The position numbers and the translations under genes are program-made. The notes beneath the pieces are model-generated. The model did no database searches and was not told the DNA's origin. It worked only from the letters and a program-made list of their open reading frames with translations. From Chrysomallon squamiferum (Eukaryota > Mollusca > Gastropoda > Neomphalida > Peltospiridae), in assembly GCA_012295275.1 (NCBI GenBank), contig CM022673.1, positions 852,001 through 916,000 on the forward strand: a DNA stretch of 64,000 bases, in the 5' to 3' direction. This document shows positions 49,835 to 62,372 of the stretch, piece by piece. Each line of letters opens with the position of its first letter. The stretch's first letter is position 1.

Positions 49835-50016
49835 TTGAGAATTTGAATATTCTCTGTGTTATGTACTTTTTATTAGACTCTAGTCATAGACAATATTCGG
49901 GAACCACTGTACAAATTTCGATCACGACCTGACAGACCGCTCTCAGATGCCGCTGACGAGACTCGAACGTATGGCGCCCATTCGTCATGAGTTACCGTTC
50001 GGTCACCAAGATAACC
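49835..50016 (-). mobile_element. tRNA-derived SINE, near full length
   Basis: Counterpart of the SINE at 24134-24300 with the same flanks, so duplicated with the segment. It carries about 15 extra bases near GTGTTATGTACTTTTTATTAG. Confidence 0.75.
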
Positions 50017-50606
50017 TTAAAAAAATATATGTATATGTATATATGTATGTATTTCTGCATGTATGTATGTATGTATTTATGTATGTATGTACATACAAAC
50101 ATACATAGCCAACAACTTTCAAAAGTGAATAGTGTTTATTATGAATATATTTGAAAATATGTATCACATAACTATCATATAAATATAAAGTTACTTTTGT
50201 TCATGTTTTGTGTCCTATAAAATTAACAAACCAGATACACAAGCATAGAAAAACCAGATATACACACAAACATACATGCATACAGATTTAGTGCTTTTCA
50301 ATAAGATACAATCAGAACTACGTTAGGGATAAACACGGTGAAAAATACATAAAAAATCTTCATTGTTATTTTTCTTTGATTTGTTCAGAAAATCATTGTA
50401 CTTCGTCACTCCTTACTGCGTTTCGATATAACGACAAATATTCAGCCATCTATTAAATTAATGCGATGATGCAAGAAGATAAATAAGAAGAAAAAGGAAA
50501 AGAATTATATTGGGCAAATAATACGTAACTTTAGGGTCGATTTTCTTTCCATTCAAATCCGCAAAATCAATGGATTTTTTTTTTTATTTATTTATTTATG
50601 AATTTC

Positions 50607-50644
<38 letters not shown>

Positions 50645-50699
50645 TTATGGTACTTTTCTTACATCATTTTAAATGGAAAGCAGTAAAACTAGGTGCTTT
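50017..50699. other. Intergenic segment with long T run, no gene seen
   Basis: Paralogous to 24301-24880 with an insertion of about 100 bases (about 50311-50420) absent there, and a poly-T tract at about 50607-50641. Confidence 0.55.
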
Positions 50700-51180
50700 T
50701 TGAAAATGTATTAAAAATATAAATGCAATTTTAAAATATTATGCCCGACATTTTGAAATATTTTGACGAAACAACTACAGTATCAAACTTTTCTGCCCTG
50801 CATTCTGAATACAGCAATATGATTACTGTATTTAAATCCAGTAACCTATATTCTGAGTATTAAAATCTAGCGTCGAAAATTCTGAAATATTTTAACAATA
50901 TGAATACTGTAAAATCCAGTATCCTATATTTTGAAACTATTCAAGCATATTAAAATCTAATATCCAAAGTTATTATATATGTTAACAGTATGGTTGCATT
51001 AGGTATCAGGTTCTATATGTTGAATATTTTGAAATGAAAGAATACATTACTAATTAACGAAAAATCTAATATTCTGACACTACTTTAACTAGTATAGAAG
51101 ATTAACAGTAAGAATACAATATTAAAATATTATGTCCAGGATATATAGGGTTCTATGTATTTTGAAAACATTGTAACTAT
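50700..51180. repeat. Degenerate minisatellite, unit about 50-75 bases
   Basis: Paralogue of 24881-25360. It has lost part of one unit (around ATTCAAGCATATTAAAATC, near 50939). Confidence 0.55.
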
Positions 51181-51404
51181 AGAAGGTTACAATTCCGTGT
51201 TGTCTTATCTCACAGGCTGAAAAGGACTTTAGCAAAATAAGAGTAAAATAACCAGATCTCGTGTAATAACCAGCTATCATCGATGACATTCACTGAATCA
51301 AGTCAGTACACGATTTTTTGTCTTATTTTTTCATCACCTGCAGCTATATGCATTTTACATATATGTATCTTTGTTTGTTTGTATGTATGTATGTATGTAT
51401 GTAT
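51181..51404. other. Intergenic segment up to gap
   Basis: Matches 25361-25570, with an extra short TAACCAGATCTCGTGTAATA stretch that resembles the sequence near 43405. It ends in an ATGT run at the gap edge. Confidence 0.55.
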
Positions 51405-51604
51405 NNNNNNNNNNNNNNNNNNNNNNNNNNNNNNNNNNNNNNNNNNNNNNNNNNNNNNNNNNNNNNNNNNNNNNNNNNNNNNNNNNNNNNNNNNNNNNNN
51501 NNNNNNNNNNNNNNNNNNNNNNNNNNNNNNNNNNNNNNNNNNNNNNNNNNNNNNNNNNNNNNNNNNNNNNNNNNNNNNNNNNNNNNNNNNNNNNNNNNNN
51601 NNNN
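51405..51604. other. Assembly gap of exactly 200 N
   Basis: Placeholder gap inside an ATGT run. Flanks match about 25550 and 25990, so the missing piece is probably near 430 bases: the rest of the ATGT run, an AAT run, divergent R3 and the SINE tail. Open frames that cross it are meaningless. Confidence 0.95.
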
Positions 51605-51680
51605 TAGACTCTGCACATAGACAATATTTGAGAACGGAATGGCGCAGGAGGACAAAGTCCAGTCAAGTCTTCACATATAT
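51605..51680 (-). mobile_element. SINE body fragment cut by gap
   Basis: Begins within AGACTCTGCACATAGACAAT and matches 25990-26065. The tail side lies in the gap and the head is missing. Confidence 0.55.
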
Positions 51681-51870
51681 GTTTATATGTATGTATGTAT
51701 GTATGTATGTTTATCTGTATGTATGTATGTATGTTTTTAAGTATGTATGTATGTATGTATGTAAGTATGTATGTATGTATGTATCTATGTAGGTATGTAT
51801 TTAAATATGTATATATGTATGTATGTTTATGTGTATGTATGTATGTATGTATGTATGTATGTTTTCTGAG
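51681..51870. repeat. (ATGT)n microsatellite
   Basis: Imperfect ATGT array, shorter than its counterpart at 26061-26320. Confidence 0.9.
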
Positions 51871-52250
51871 GAATGTTTTATTATTTTAATAAACTTCTGT
51901 ATTGAAGTTTAGTACACTTGCTCCAGGTTACACCGAAGGAACCGAAATTAAAATATTAATCAGCCTTTGATAGCAATACACAAAACGTATTGCTTCAGTT
52001 CACTAGCACAAAAGTATTACGCGTAAATGAAGAACGACACGATATTGAGTGAAAAAAACGTCCTAGGTGAGCGATTTTGTAAAGCTGCCTATTTGAAAAA
52101 CGCTTTTGAAGCGTGTTGCCATAAAATATAAATGAAAGAACACAAAACACTCTCTTGCAACTGTATTCTATTTGATCTTTTCTCTCTGTTCCTGTCTATA
52201 AACTTGTCAGAACTTTTATATATTATTTAAATTCTGATCCAATTTCAGAG
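51871..52250 (+). repeat. R1 distal part
   Basis: Counterpart of 26321-26690 with an intact hairpin near 52100. Confidence 0.6.
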
Positions 52251-52309
52251 TTAATTTTGAAAGCTATTAACAGCCTAGATGATAACAACAACACAACAAA
52301 GAAATCAAT

Positions 52310-52311
<2 letters not shown>

Positions 52312-52352
<41 letters not shown>

Positions 52353-52372
52353 AAAGATGCACACACTGATAC
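52312..52372. repeat. (CA)n microsatellite
   Basis: CA run with AAAGATG interruption near its end. Confidence 0.95.
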
Positions 52373-52867
52373 ACATATAACAAACGTTTATAACAGAAAA
52401 GATGTGATAGCAGGGGAATGTGGTGAAAATCAAGCAATACTTTTAACTTTACTTATTGACTGTAAGCCTCTATGAATTGTCTTAATTACGATAAATGAAA
52501 GATGAATGTATAAATAAGTTGCTTCATCATTTACACAGCAGAAAGCTGCATTACGTAAAGAAAAACATTTTTCAAACACTCTGTTATCACAGAGGCCTTT
52601 CTTTCGTTTTATTATTTTATTTATTTGTAGAGACTAATAAAGAATAAATAGTTCAAGACAGAATAGATCTTTTGAAAAGGTTTAGACTCGGGAACATTTG
52701 TGAACTGTCTGGTGTTGGCTTTTCAACTATGTACGGCTGGTACAGTTTCCAGTTTATTTGTGCACTATATTAAAATTTGAAAAAAAGGTAAGTTCCATTC
52801 GTCGGCACGCCACTGCCCCCAAAGATGCCGATTCTCGGAAAATTTTACATACATACATACATGTGTG

Positions 52868-52898
<31 letters not shown>

Positions 52899-53804
52899 TT
52901 GTGTGTTGTGTCTAAAAATAAAGTGATAAGAGTGATGAAGATAACAAAAGTAACAACAATAACAGCAATAATAAAAATAAGAAGAAGAAGAAGAACAACA
53001 ACAACAACAACAACATAATGGGATACTGCTAAAAATATATATAAGGAAAAATTCAAATATATTCACCACCGATTTTTTGTAGTGTTTTTAGTAGGCTTTT
53101 TGAAGAAAGATTCTTCTGGCATTGTCTGCAACGGGAACACGAACCAGATAAAACATGTTTCTTTTATTTATTGATTTTTTAAAAAATTTTACACTTTCTA
53201 CGAATTACCTTTGTCAGTAACGATTCTTACCATCGATTTGATGCTAGCTGAAACATATCAACAGATATCTATCTGTTTCGTTTCAGTGACGTAGATATTT
53301 TCATTTATACTAATATTATTAATACTCATAACACTGTGAATAATTATATTACTTATAATAATAACAGCAGCATGACATTATTAAATATCAAACTGAAACT
53401 GATATTAATATAACGTGTTTAAGCATGATCAATACCAATGAGGCTTTAAGGTGGAAAAGGACGTGATGACACTAAGCCGGGATCCGAACATGATGAAAAT
53501 ACAATGTGAGTAAAAGCTGGTAAAGAATATCTTAAAGATGTCACTGTTATGTGAAAGAAATTTTTAAATAAGCTAAATATTTAGTATCAAACTGACAATA
53601 ATATGTAAGAAATATCATTTGACGTCCATCTTTCTCTAATTATTATTTTTTTTTAATTGCTGATGAAAAATTGGGCAGTAATTATTAGTTTGTAGTTATT
53701 CCGTTAAAATATGTTGGCTATTGCTTTTGAAATTCAGAAAGAAGAGATGTTAGATAAACGAAATATTAATACGAAAAAGAATAGTTGTGAAAAAAATGTA
53801 GCAT
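52373..53804. other. Intergenic segment, no gene seen
   Basis: Paralogue of 26825-28244. It holds an ATAC/GT run (52849-52910), an AAC/AAG tract (about 52940-53018) and a minus-strand R2 piece (about 53465-53600, with a deletion). Confidence 0.55.
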
Positions 53805-55469
53805 AGATACCGCCACAGTGTCGTACGTGGCTATGAAAAATAAAAAATAAATTAGCATACTCCCGCCCCTTAACTTTTCTGTTTACAGTGTCGTCCATGG
53901 CTACCATCAGACTAAGACAATGAAGTAACTGATAGTGCTCCCATGAAAAGTTTGTGTATGTTCATCACTTTTTCCTTCAGTCAGTATTTTCCCCTAATAG
54001 AGATACTATCTGATACTTTGTTGTTTTCGTCGAATTATATTTCCTATATAAATTATATTTCAGTTTCATACTAAACATTCAGCTTCTATTTGAGGACATT
54101 CCACATTGCATATATAAAATTTTCTTTCAGATAATAATGATTAATTGACTGACATTGCGTTTTCATCATGTACAGATCCCGGCCTAGTGTCATTACGTCA
54201 TCTTGCGACATACATTTCACGTATCGTCCGTCCGTCATCTTTCATTTCATCAGATTTCTTCCTCAGCTTTCTCTCACTCCTCTCTAAGACTTTTCTTCGT
54301 TTTTGAGATATAAATTATCCTCCACTTTTCTAACCATTAAATATATATATGTATGTATATAAGTATGTATGTATGTAGGTAGGTATGTATGTATGTATGT
54401 ATGTGTGTGTGTATGCGTGTATGCATACATGCATATATGTATTTATATAAACATCTATGTATATATGTACATACGTACGTAAATTAACCTGCATGTTTAT
54501 GAACTTGTATTTATGCACAGACTGACATAACTGTTTGCTGGATGTGCTTTGAATATCTTTTTTAACTCAGATGTTATTCTAAAGAACCCACAGAGAAGAC
54601 CTGGTTTAATATTCACTATGTATGTGTGTATGATATGTGTATGCATATATGTATGTAGGTATGTGTGTATATATGTATGTATGTAAATATGTATACTGTT
54701 CATATTTTACACAATTCATGGAGAGGAAGAAAAAAAACAAAAAGATTTAGTTTATTGAGGAACTTTTTATTATTTGGGAATTAATTTAAATAAAGTACAA
54801 GAATTTTGTGTAATTTCTGTACTGAAGATTAGTACACTTGCTACAGGTTATTCCGACCTAACTTAATTATTATTTAAGGGATTTAATTCAGTACACCAGT
54901 CTGTTATCAGCCTTTGAAAGAAATACACAAAATGTATTGCATCAGTTCACTAGCACAAAAGTGTTACATGTAAAGGAAAAAACCCTCGATATTGAGTGAA
55001 ATAAACGTCCTATACATGCGGTTTTTTAAAGCTGCTTATTTAAAAAACGCTTTTGAAGCGTGTTGCCATAAAATATCAAATGACACTAAGCTTGGACCTG
55101 TACATGATAAAAACTCACTGTCAGTAATAGTTAATAAAGAATATGTTAAATAAGTCATTCTTTTCTGAAAGAAAATTTTTAATATGTAGTGTGGAAGGTC
55201 CTCAGATAGAAGCTGAATGTTTAGTATTAAACTCTCATAAATTTTTTTCACAATAATTTATTTCGACATGCATCTTTCTAGAATACGTTTTCTTTAATAA
55301 AATATGATCTTATTAAGAACTGATGAGACAGAAACAAACCAGTATATATTAGTTTGTAATTCTTCCTTTAAAATATGTTGGCTATTACTTTTGAAATTCA
55401 GAAAGAAGAGAAGTTAAGTAAACGAAATATTAATACGAAAAAGAATAGTTGTGAAAAAAATGTAGCATA
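53805..55469. repeat. Upstream block, R2, R3, R1 and inverted R2 before G7
   Basis: Upstream block (53805-53945), R2 (54060-54340), ATGT runs, R3 (54500-54620), R1 (about 54700-55074, hairpin near 55047), inverted R2 (55075-55245), then AT-rich DNA like 1880-2104. Confidence 0.6.
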
Positions 55470-55627
55470 GATTCCGCCACCATTGTCATCAGTGTTTACG
55501 CAGTGTCGTTAAAAAAGAAATTAGCATACTCCCGCCCCTTAACATTTCTGTTCACAGTGTCGCCCATGGCTAACATCAGTCTCAGACAATGAAGTAACTG
55601 ATAGCTCCTCCCATTACTAACTCTACC
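55470..55627. promoter_or_regulatory. Conserved upstream block of G7
   Basis: Same block as before G1, but about 20 bases between the two CCATGGCTA-type motifs are deleted, so the first motif is lost. Confidence 0.4.
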
Positions 55628-55824
55628 ATTGGTGGTTTGTTATTTATGAAAAGTTTGCGCATGTTCATCACTTTTTCCTCCAGTCAGTATTTTCGCCTAG
55701 GACAGATACCACCTGACACTTTGCTGTTTATTTACACGTTGCCAAACAATCTTTAAAAGAAATCAATATTACGTACCACCTCTTGACGATAATAATTTTG
55801 TTTTGGCATCAGAACTGTATAAAT
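55628..55824 (+). promoter_or_regulatory. G7 core promoter with TATA box
   Basis: TATAAAT at 55818-55824, ATG at 55903. The proximal arm of the inverted repeat is changed (TTTGGCATC), the only plus-strand copy with this change. Confidence 0.65.
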
Positions 55825-55902
55825 GGGCAAAACTGAGATACACAAATCATACCACGGACACATTTCAAGACGTTGGAAGGAAAAGCCAAGAAGAAGTCAA
55901 AG

Positions 55903-58900
55903 ATGAAAGCCTTGTTTCTGGTCGTTGTTCTAGCAGGTTAGTTTATTGTACATATGTGTAATGCACATCTATGACTGTATATTATCATTATATTTGCATT
56001 GTAGGATTAAAATTCTTATTTTAATATTAATAATTATATTTCATAAGTTACCATTCCTGTGAATAGCTGTAATTTACTACGAGAATATTTTGTTCAATAC
56101 AACCGTCTGACTTCATCTGCTCATTTTCGACTGTATTTACTATTGTAGTCGTGTTGTTGTTTTTTCACAAATAATAGAGTAGATAGAAAAGTGAAATTTT
56201 AGTTTTTCTGGTCTAAACCGAGTCTATTCATCGTAGAATTCACCCATAAAATCGGTTCATAAATGCTATTACTATTATTATTATTATTATTATTATACTT
56301 CTTATGCATCACAGGGATTCTTAGTAAAGAGAAATGACTCAAGATATCCTTTGTGAACAGATTTTAATGTATCTGATGTACAACATACTGATCAAGCGAT
56401 ATTATTTATTTTTGTTCTTTTTTTCTCCAATTTAGTTCCTACTGGATCAGCACAATCTGGCAAACCCTGTGAGGCTTGTGTTAAAGCTTTCACTGATGCA
56501 GCTGATGCTAACAAGTGCACGTACGTCTTTCTATTTTTTGTCATTTACAAACAAGTTTTTACGATGATCTGTGTATGTTTTTGCTGAAATATTTAAATAT
56601 ATATATCGTAGGTTTTATTATCTTCGTTTCTAATTTAATAATTTCTTTTACTATAATTATTTGTTTTTAAATTAACATGTAAAATGTCCCATCTATACAG
56701 GTAATATATTTGTCTAAATAACAGAAATATCACCAAATCCTTTTGCTAAATAATAAACATCTCTGAAAAAAAAAAGTAAAAAAAAAAAGAAAATAAATTC
56801 TTCATGAATTATTATGTATGTACATTTTAGATGTGATCTTTTATATTCTGTACTAATGATTTCAGCGCACATATACACAAGCACACGAACTCACGCACAG
56901 ATGTACAATCATACACATATACACTCTAAAACACGTATTTGTAATTATGTTACATCTGTTCATACTGACAGAACTTCACAGAGAAAATCTGGCAACCTTC
57001 TATTAAATAATTTTTCGTTTCTTTCACAGAGCGGCTACAACAGCTGCTACATGTCTTCTTGCTGGAACTGATGCGACTTGTACTGGACAATCAGCCAACA
57101 CTGCTGAAAAACAATTAAAAGATGGCACCAACACAGTGTACAAAGTATCACAAACTAAAACATGTGGTAAAATATCATAGAAAAATTACATAAATCATTG
57201 TTTTTCCTCTTCCTTATCGTCATCATATTATGTCTTATCAGTCATCAGATGTCCTGAAACTATTATCTTTTTTATTAAGATAACTATGCGTTTTATAATG
57301 AAAATTAAATGGAAAATAATAATATTGTTTTCACTAATCCTTCCCATAATCATCATTTTCATTTTTATAATCATATAGTCATGCTTGATCACGCTGTTAT
57401 GACGATCATCATCATTATTATTAAGACCATATGGTCATCATCAATTTCTTCATTACCACGATCATACTATCTAGATCATACGGTCTTGATCATCATTTTC
57501 ATTATCATGATCATACCATTATCGTCATCATCATCATCTTCTTCTTCTTCTTTATAACGATCGTGCGTCTTCGTCATCATCATGTCAAACCGTTTTGATT
57601 ATCCTTATCATTTTATGTTAAGTAACATACATTTTATAATGAAAATTAAATGAAAAATAATAATATTGTTTTTAGTAACCCTTCCTATAATCATCATCTT
57701 CACTTTTATGATCATATCGTGATGATGATGATCATCATTATTACGATCACACCGTTTTGATCATTCTCATCATCATTATTTTGCGTTACAGTTCCTGGAA
57801 TAACTAAGTTGTGTTCATGTCAAGGACAATATGCTACTAAGGTGGCTTCCAGAACAAGCTCAACATCAAAAGAAACTAAATGCACGTAAGGAGATTTTAA
57901 TTTACGCTAACTGTCTGTTTATTTCTTTTTCTGTCTGTCTATCTCTCTGTATATCTGTATAACCACTATAATAATTTAAATTGCTAATTTCTAAAAAATG
58001 ACAATTTTCATTTTCCCAACTCAGCGATATATAAACACACACAGAAACATTCCTACATACATATATACATACATACATACATAACTGCACGAATAAATAC
58101 ATGTACACATGGGTGTGTGAAGTTGTTATTGTTTCATGTGTGCCGATCACGAACACAAAATACTACAAGACATGAGTCTCTGTTATATATGTATAAATAC
58201 ATATAAGCATATTTTTATTTGGGGATGTTGCTGATAAGAAACAGATAATGTTAGCTGTATTGTTTTATGTTTTCTTCATTCAGCGAAGCAAAAGCCTACA
58301 AGACCTGTGTAGTTGGAAAAGATGCCACCATGAAAGCCTGTGATGGAAAAACACTGCAGCCTGCTATTAAAACTGAAGCCGAGGCAAAGGTTACAGAATT
58401 TTGTAAGTATTAGTGTTAGCATAATTCTGTGCTGTTTTATTCATACATTCTAAATTAATAATTTATTTATATTACATTAGTCCAAAATGAAATAAGTTAT
58501 TTATTCCTAGGCAAAGGTTACGGAATTTTGTAAGTATTTATTTATTTATTATTTATTTATTTATTGATCGATTGATTTAATTAGTTTTCCACTGCAAAAG
58601 CTTTCCTGTCGCATAAATCTAATTTTAAAAATTAAAATAAAATCTGTTGGTAGAAATCTGATATTTATATTGTAAATTATTATATGTCATCTCAGTATAT
58701 TTAACTAAGTTTTTTTTTTTTTTTTAAACTGCAACACACGTAACTGACTGGTTATTAGGTCATTTTCACTTATCTGTTTTCAGGTCCTCAAGAGAATCAA
58801 AATAATCAAGAGAATCAAGATAATCAAAGAATCAAGATAACGCAGGAGTTTCTGTCGTTGTTGGATTCAAGCAGTTTCTGTTGATGTTCGCTTTGGCTCT

Positions 58901-58925
58901 GTTTCAGAACTGTTTGAAATATTAA
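55903..58925 (+). CDS. G7: family gene with expanded, frameshifted exon 6
   Basis: Exons are 55903-55936, 56436-56520, 57030-57166, 57792-57885, 58284-58402 and 58784 onward, all GT/AG. The first five are open and keep 11 of the 12 cysteine codons; the twelfth spans the exon 5/6 joint and is also kept. Exon 2 has a Pro in the signal peptide (Val-Pro-Thr) and a distinct Ala/Asp-rich loop. Exon 6 is the long type with its CAAGAGAATCAAGATAAT unit expanded to about three copies. One base is missing in the last unit (ATAATCAAAGAATC). As written, the frame leaves the hydrophobic tail and stops at TGA 58882-58884, giving about 189 residues with a soluble Gln/Asn-rich end. The ancestral stop is at 58923-58925. 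This could be a real secreted variant or a base error. Confidence 0.75.
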
Positions 58926-59212
58926 TGTTTGTCCTGATACGTCAAACTGACGAACTCTTTTCTCTGTGAAACTCAGAGTTTCTGTTTCTAATCATGAACC
59001 AATAGACGTGTTTTGAAGTTTATTTTATCCTGACCTAGCAGTAACCAAGTTTTATTTATTATACTTAAATATATATATAATGGATATATGAAGTGAACTG
59101 AATTCACTGAATGCTACATCCATTTTTTAATTAATGTATTTTAAAGTTTTAAGCTAGATGTGAAATAAAATATAAAATTAAATATGATTCTAGTTTCATT
59201 TCTATATAATTA

Positions 59213-59215
59213 TTA

Positions 59216-59258
<43 letters not shown>

Positions 59259-59427
59259 ATGTCTTTGCGTATATATATATATTTTGTTTGTTTCTCTGTA
59301 TGTATGTATGTATGTACGTAAGTATCTTTCTGTAAGCCTCTATTTGTATATATGTGTTTTAGTGTGTATGTTTATGTAATAACAACAACAAAAACAAGAC
59401 TCCTAGTACTGCTACCACTACTATTAC

Positions 59428-59468
<41 letters not shown>

Positions 59469-59770
59469 GTAATAGTAACAACAAAATTAACAATGATAAT
59501 AATAATAATAAAATTAATAATAATAAAATGAGCATTACCTGTATTCATATAAAATTCTGGTTCTTATGTAAATTTACTCCGGTTAGGAATGTTCGTTTTT
59601 CTCCGTGTTCAACAGTCATTGCAGCTCCGTAATTCAGGGGAGATAAATAACGAACTTCTATACCCCGTTTAACAGTAGTCTCCCTTCTGCATTAGAATCT
59701 AAGAAGCCATAATTGTGTCTTGAGTGTCCAAATTAGTTTCGAAATAGTAATAATAATAATAGTAATAATA

Positions 59771-59830
<60 letters not shown>

Positions 59831-59845
59831 GTAATAGTAATAATA
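59213..59845. repeat. G7 3' flank microsatellites
   Basis: ATT run (59213-59254), AAT run (59428-59468) and a long AAT/AGT run (59748-59840), the longest of its kind behind any copy. AATAAA at 59164-59169 precedes them. Confidence 0.85.
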
Positions 59846-60665
59846 ATAATACCAGTAGCCAAAATTAAGCTTACATGTATCTGACATTACCCACTGCTAT
59901 CATACAGTTCTGTTAAAACCGGATCGTATTACACAGAACTGTATGGCCAGCTTTAATCGCCTATGTTTATTTAATACTGTATCACGTGGAATCATCCTTG
60001 ACCTGTATCGTGATATTTAATGTCAGGTTTCACGTGTAATATGCAATTAGACTTTTTATTTGTTGTTGTAACTGCATTGGTTAATTTAGATAATGAATAT
60101 ATTTAACATGTACTGCAAATTGTAGATATCGATGAGACTCAGTTACAATCTGAGCTATGTGAACATGTACAAAAATGGTTAAAGATCCATTTAAGCGGAT
60201 TTTGTTTTTGTTTGTTAACTCAGTTTATGTACAAAATGCAAGAGTAGTGTATTATAAAGTAAAGGTGACATTAAATTAGTTTTAACTGATTTAATTGTTT
60301 AAGAACAAAGAATTTCAATTGCTTTACACTGTCTGCTGGCGATTAATTACCATTTCAAATAGATTAAAATAAAAATAATTTTACCACAGAAAAGTTAACA
60401 GTGATTATTTTTATTTAACTTAACAAATGACCTTTCTGAATTTCAAGAGCAACAGCATGTCCAGTTTAAAAGAACAAAACAATGAAGTACAAGTCAGTGT
60501 TGTCTAAAGGAAAAGCTACAAACTAATGAATATTTCCAAATTTGTTTCTCATCTTGTCTTAATAAGATCATGTTGTATTACTGAAAATAGAATTCGAGGT
60601 AAACAGACGTCGAATTATATTTTCAGTTTCATACTAAACATTTAGCTTCTATTTGAGGACATTCC
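59846..60665. other. G7 conserved 3' flank, non-coding
   Basis: Conserved flank up to GAGGACATTCCATATC (about 60656-60671), where R2 homology stops abruptly. Downstream DNA is not part of the repeated unit, so this is the end of the direct array. Confidence 0.6.
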
Positions 60666-61013
60666 ATATCATATTTAACATATTTTCAGTGAACATATTG
60701 ATTTTTGTTTTAACTAACGTTTTTGTTCTGAATACTGGAGACAGATATAACCTTTTACATTATCAGGTAAAAGGGAGGTAATTGTGAAATATTGATAAAA
60801 GTCTGTTTTTCATGTCCCCCGTAATAAGGAAAGTCTAATGAGCATAAAACGAACACGTTTAGAACATGCGTCCTATACAGAATAAATTTACATAAACACT
60901 AAAATTTCATATGAATATTGGTTACGGTATTGGTACTGCTGCAGTTGCCGTAAAGATACATACGTACTTAATACACGCACAAACATACATACCTACCTAC
61001 ATACATACATACA

Positions 61014-61047
<34 letters not shown>

Positions 61048-61437
61048 CATACACACATAAATACATACATACATACATACATATATACATAGATACATAT
61101 ATACATATACATATACATACATATATACACACATACATACATACATATATACATACATATACACATAAATACATACATACATATGTAGACAATGACAGAA
61201 GAATTTTTTTAAAGACACTTAAAACAATGTACAAAGTCGTTGATGAATATAGTTGTATGTTTTCTTATATATTTTTAGCAATATCCCAATATTTGTATTG
61301 TTATTCTTTTTTTCTTTTTCTTCTTCTTCTTCTTATTATTATTATTAATCTTATTGTTATTGTTGTTGTTGTTACTGTTGTTGTTATCTTCATGACTGAC
61401 ATCACTATATTTTTATATATATAAACAATAACAACAA

Positions 61438-61474
<37 letters not shown>

Positions 61475-61640
61475 AATAATAAAAATAATAATAGAAATTG
61501 TATAGAAATGAATGAAAAATCACATTTAATTTCATATTGTTTTATTTTTTCTTCAGATCTAATTTTAAAATAAAAATTGGTGATACCGTTAAATGACTCC
61601 AATACACGTCATATAACCATTACACATATAGCACGGGGTG
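60666..61640. repeat. Non-array DNA with ATAC and AAC microsatellites
   Basis: First 300 bases are single copy in this window, with no gene seen. ATAC array 60985-61185. A T-rich TTC/ATT/GTT tract (61300-61390) and a downstream AAC/AAT tract (61426-61495) are near inverted copies of each other and resemble 27390-27450 on opposite strands. Confidence 0.6.
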
Positions 61641-61756
61641 GACAGAAAGTTACTTTATTGTAATACTATTCTATAAGACACTGATAAAATTTCGGTTCAA
61701 TCACTTTTGAGACAAGACTGTGATTCGGTTGCATAATTTCAAAGAAAATCACTCAG

Positions 61757-62073
61757 ATGCAATATGGTGCAACTCCTCGTTACAATAGGAAAATACGAGA
61801 AATTGTCGATACCACTTTGATTTGCGGACTGAAACAAGAAGTACATACATTTGAGTAGCTTTCATTATCTTCTGATCTTAAGCACTTAGATTTCGCCGTT
61901 CAGAACAAAAAGTTTACAAGGCAATGTCTTAAGGAATTGAAAGAAGGAATAACAGCAGAATTTGAGAAAATGAAAAATGACGAGGCACTGAGAAAAATAA
62001 TTTGCCACTGTGTTTTTAGACTATGCCAACTTTTTTAGGGGAAGAAGGAGACAGTTTTGAACATCTGCTATAA
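61757..62073 (+). pseudogene. Mariner-type (IS630/Tc1/mariner) transposase remnant
   Basis: Reading from 61757, a frame matches the C-terminal half of mariner-type DDE transposases: a Gly-Ala-Thr-Pro-Arg-Tyr-Asn-Arg-Lys stretch (family form Asp-Gly-Ala-Pro-Pro-His), then Ser-Asp-Leu-Lys-His-Leu-Asp-Phe-Ala-Val (family form Ser-Pro-Asp-Leu-Asn-Pro-Leu-Asp-Phe), then Glu-Leu-Lys-Glu-Gly-Ile-Thr-Ala-Glu-Phe. The expected second catalytic Asp is Tyr. There is an in-frame TAG before the Asp-Leu motif and another at 62036-62038, and a shift to the +1 frame restores the family ending Phe-Glu-His-Leu-Leu-stop (TAA 62071-62073). It is dead. Similarity may extend upstream to about 61640. No terminal repeats are identified. 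Confidence 0.75.
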
Positions 62074-62189
62074 TTTGATTGATTTATAGGATGTAATTTA
62101 CTGAAAATATTACTTGAGGTATATTTAGTTCAAATTTGATTGTATTAATAAAATAGTATACCAGTAAAGCAACGTTTTGCCTCTCCTTT

Positions 62190-62192
62190 TTT

Positions 62193-62223
<31 letters not shown>

Positions 62224-62254
62224 ATGTATGTGCATATATATATATATATATATT
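62190..62254. repeat. TG, ATGT and TA microsatellite
   Basis: TG run, ATGT run and TA run in succession. They replace the distal part of the G8 3' UTR, whose homology to the other copies ends at about 62255. Confidence 0.9.
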
Positions 62255-62372
62255 ACAGGATAAATAAGTTTGAAAATACGTCTGTTGTTTCATGTTTCGA
62301 ATCAGACAACAAAACAGGAACTTTGAGTCTCATAAAGACAAGAGTCGTCAGTTTGACGTATCAGGACAAACA

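Noticed and set aside
51283-51792. 169-codon frame crossing the N gap
   Set aside because: It includes 200 unknown bases and repeats on both sides.
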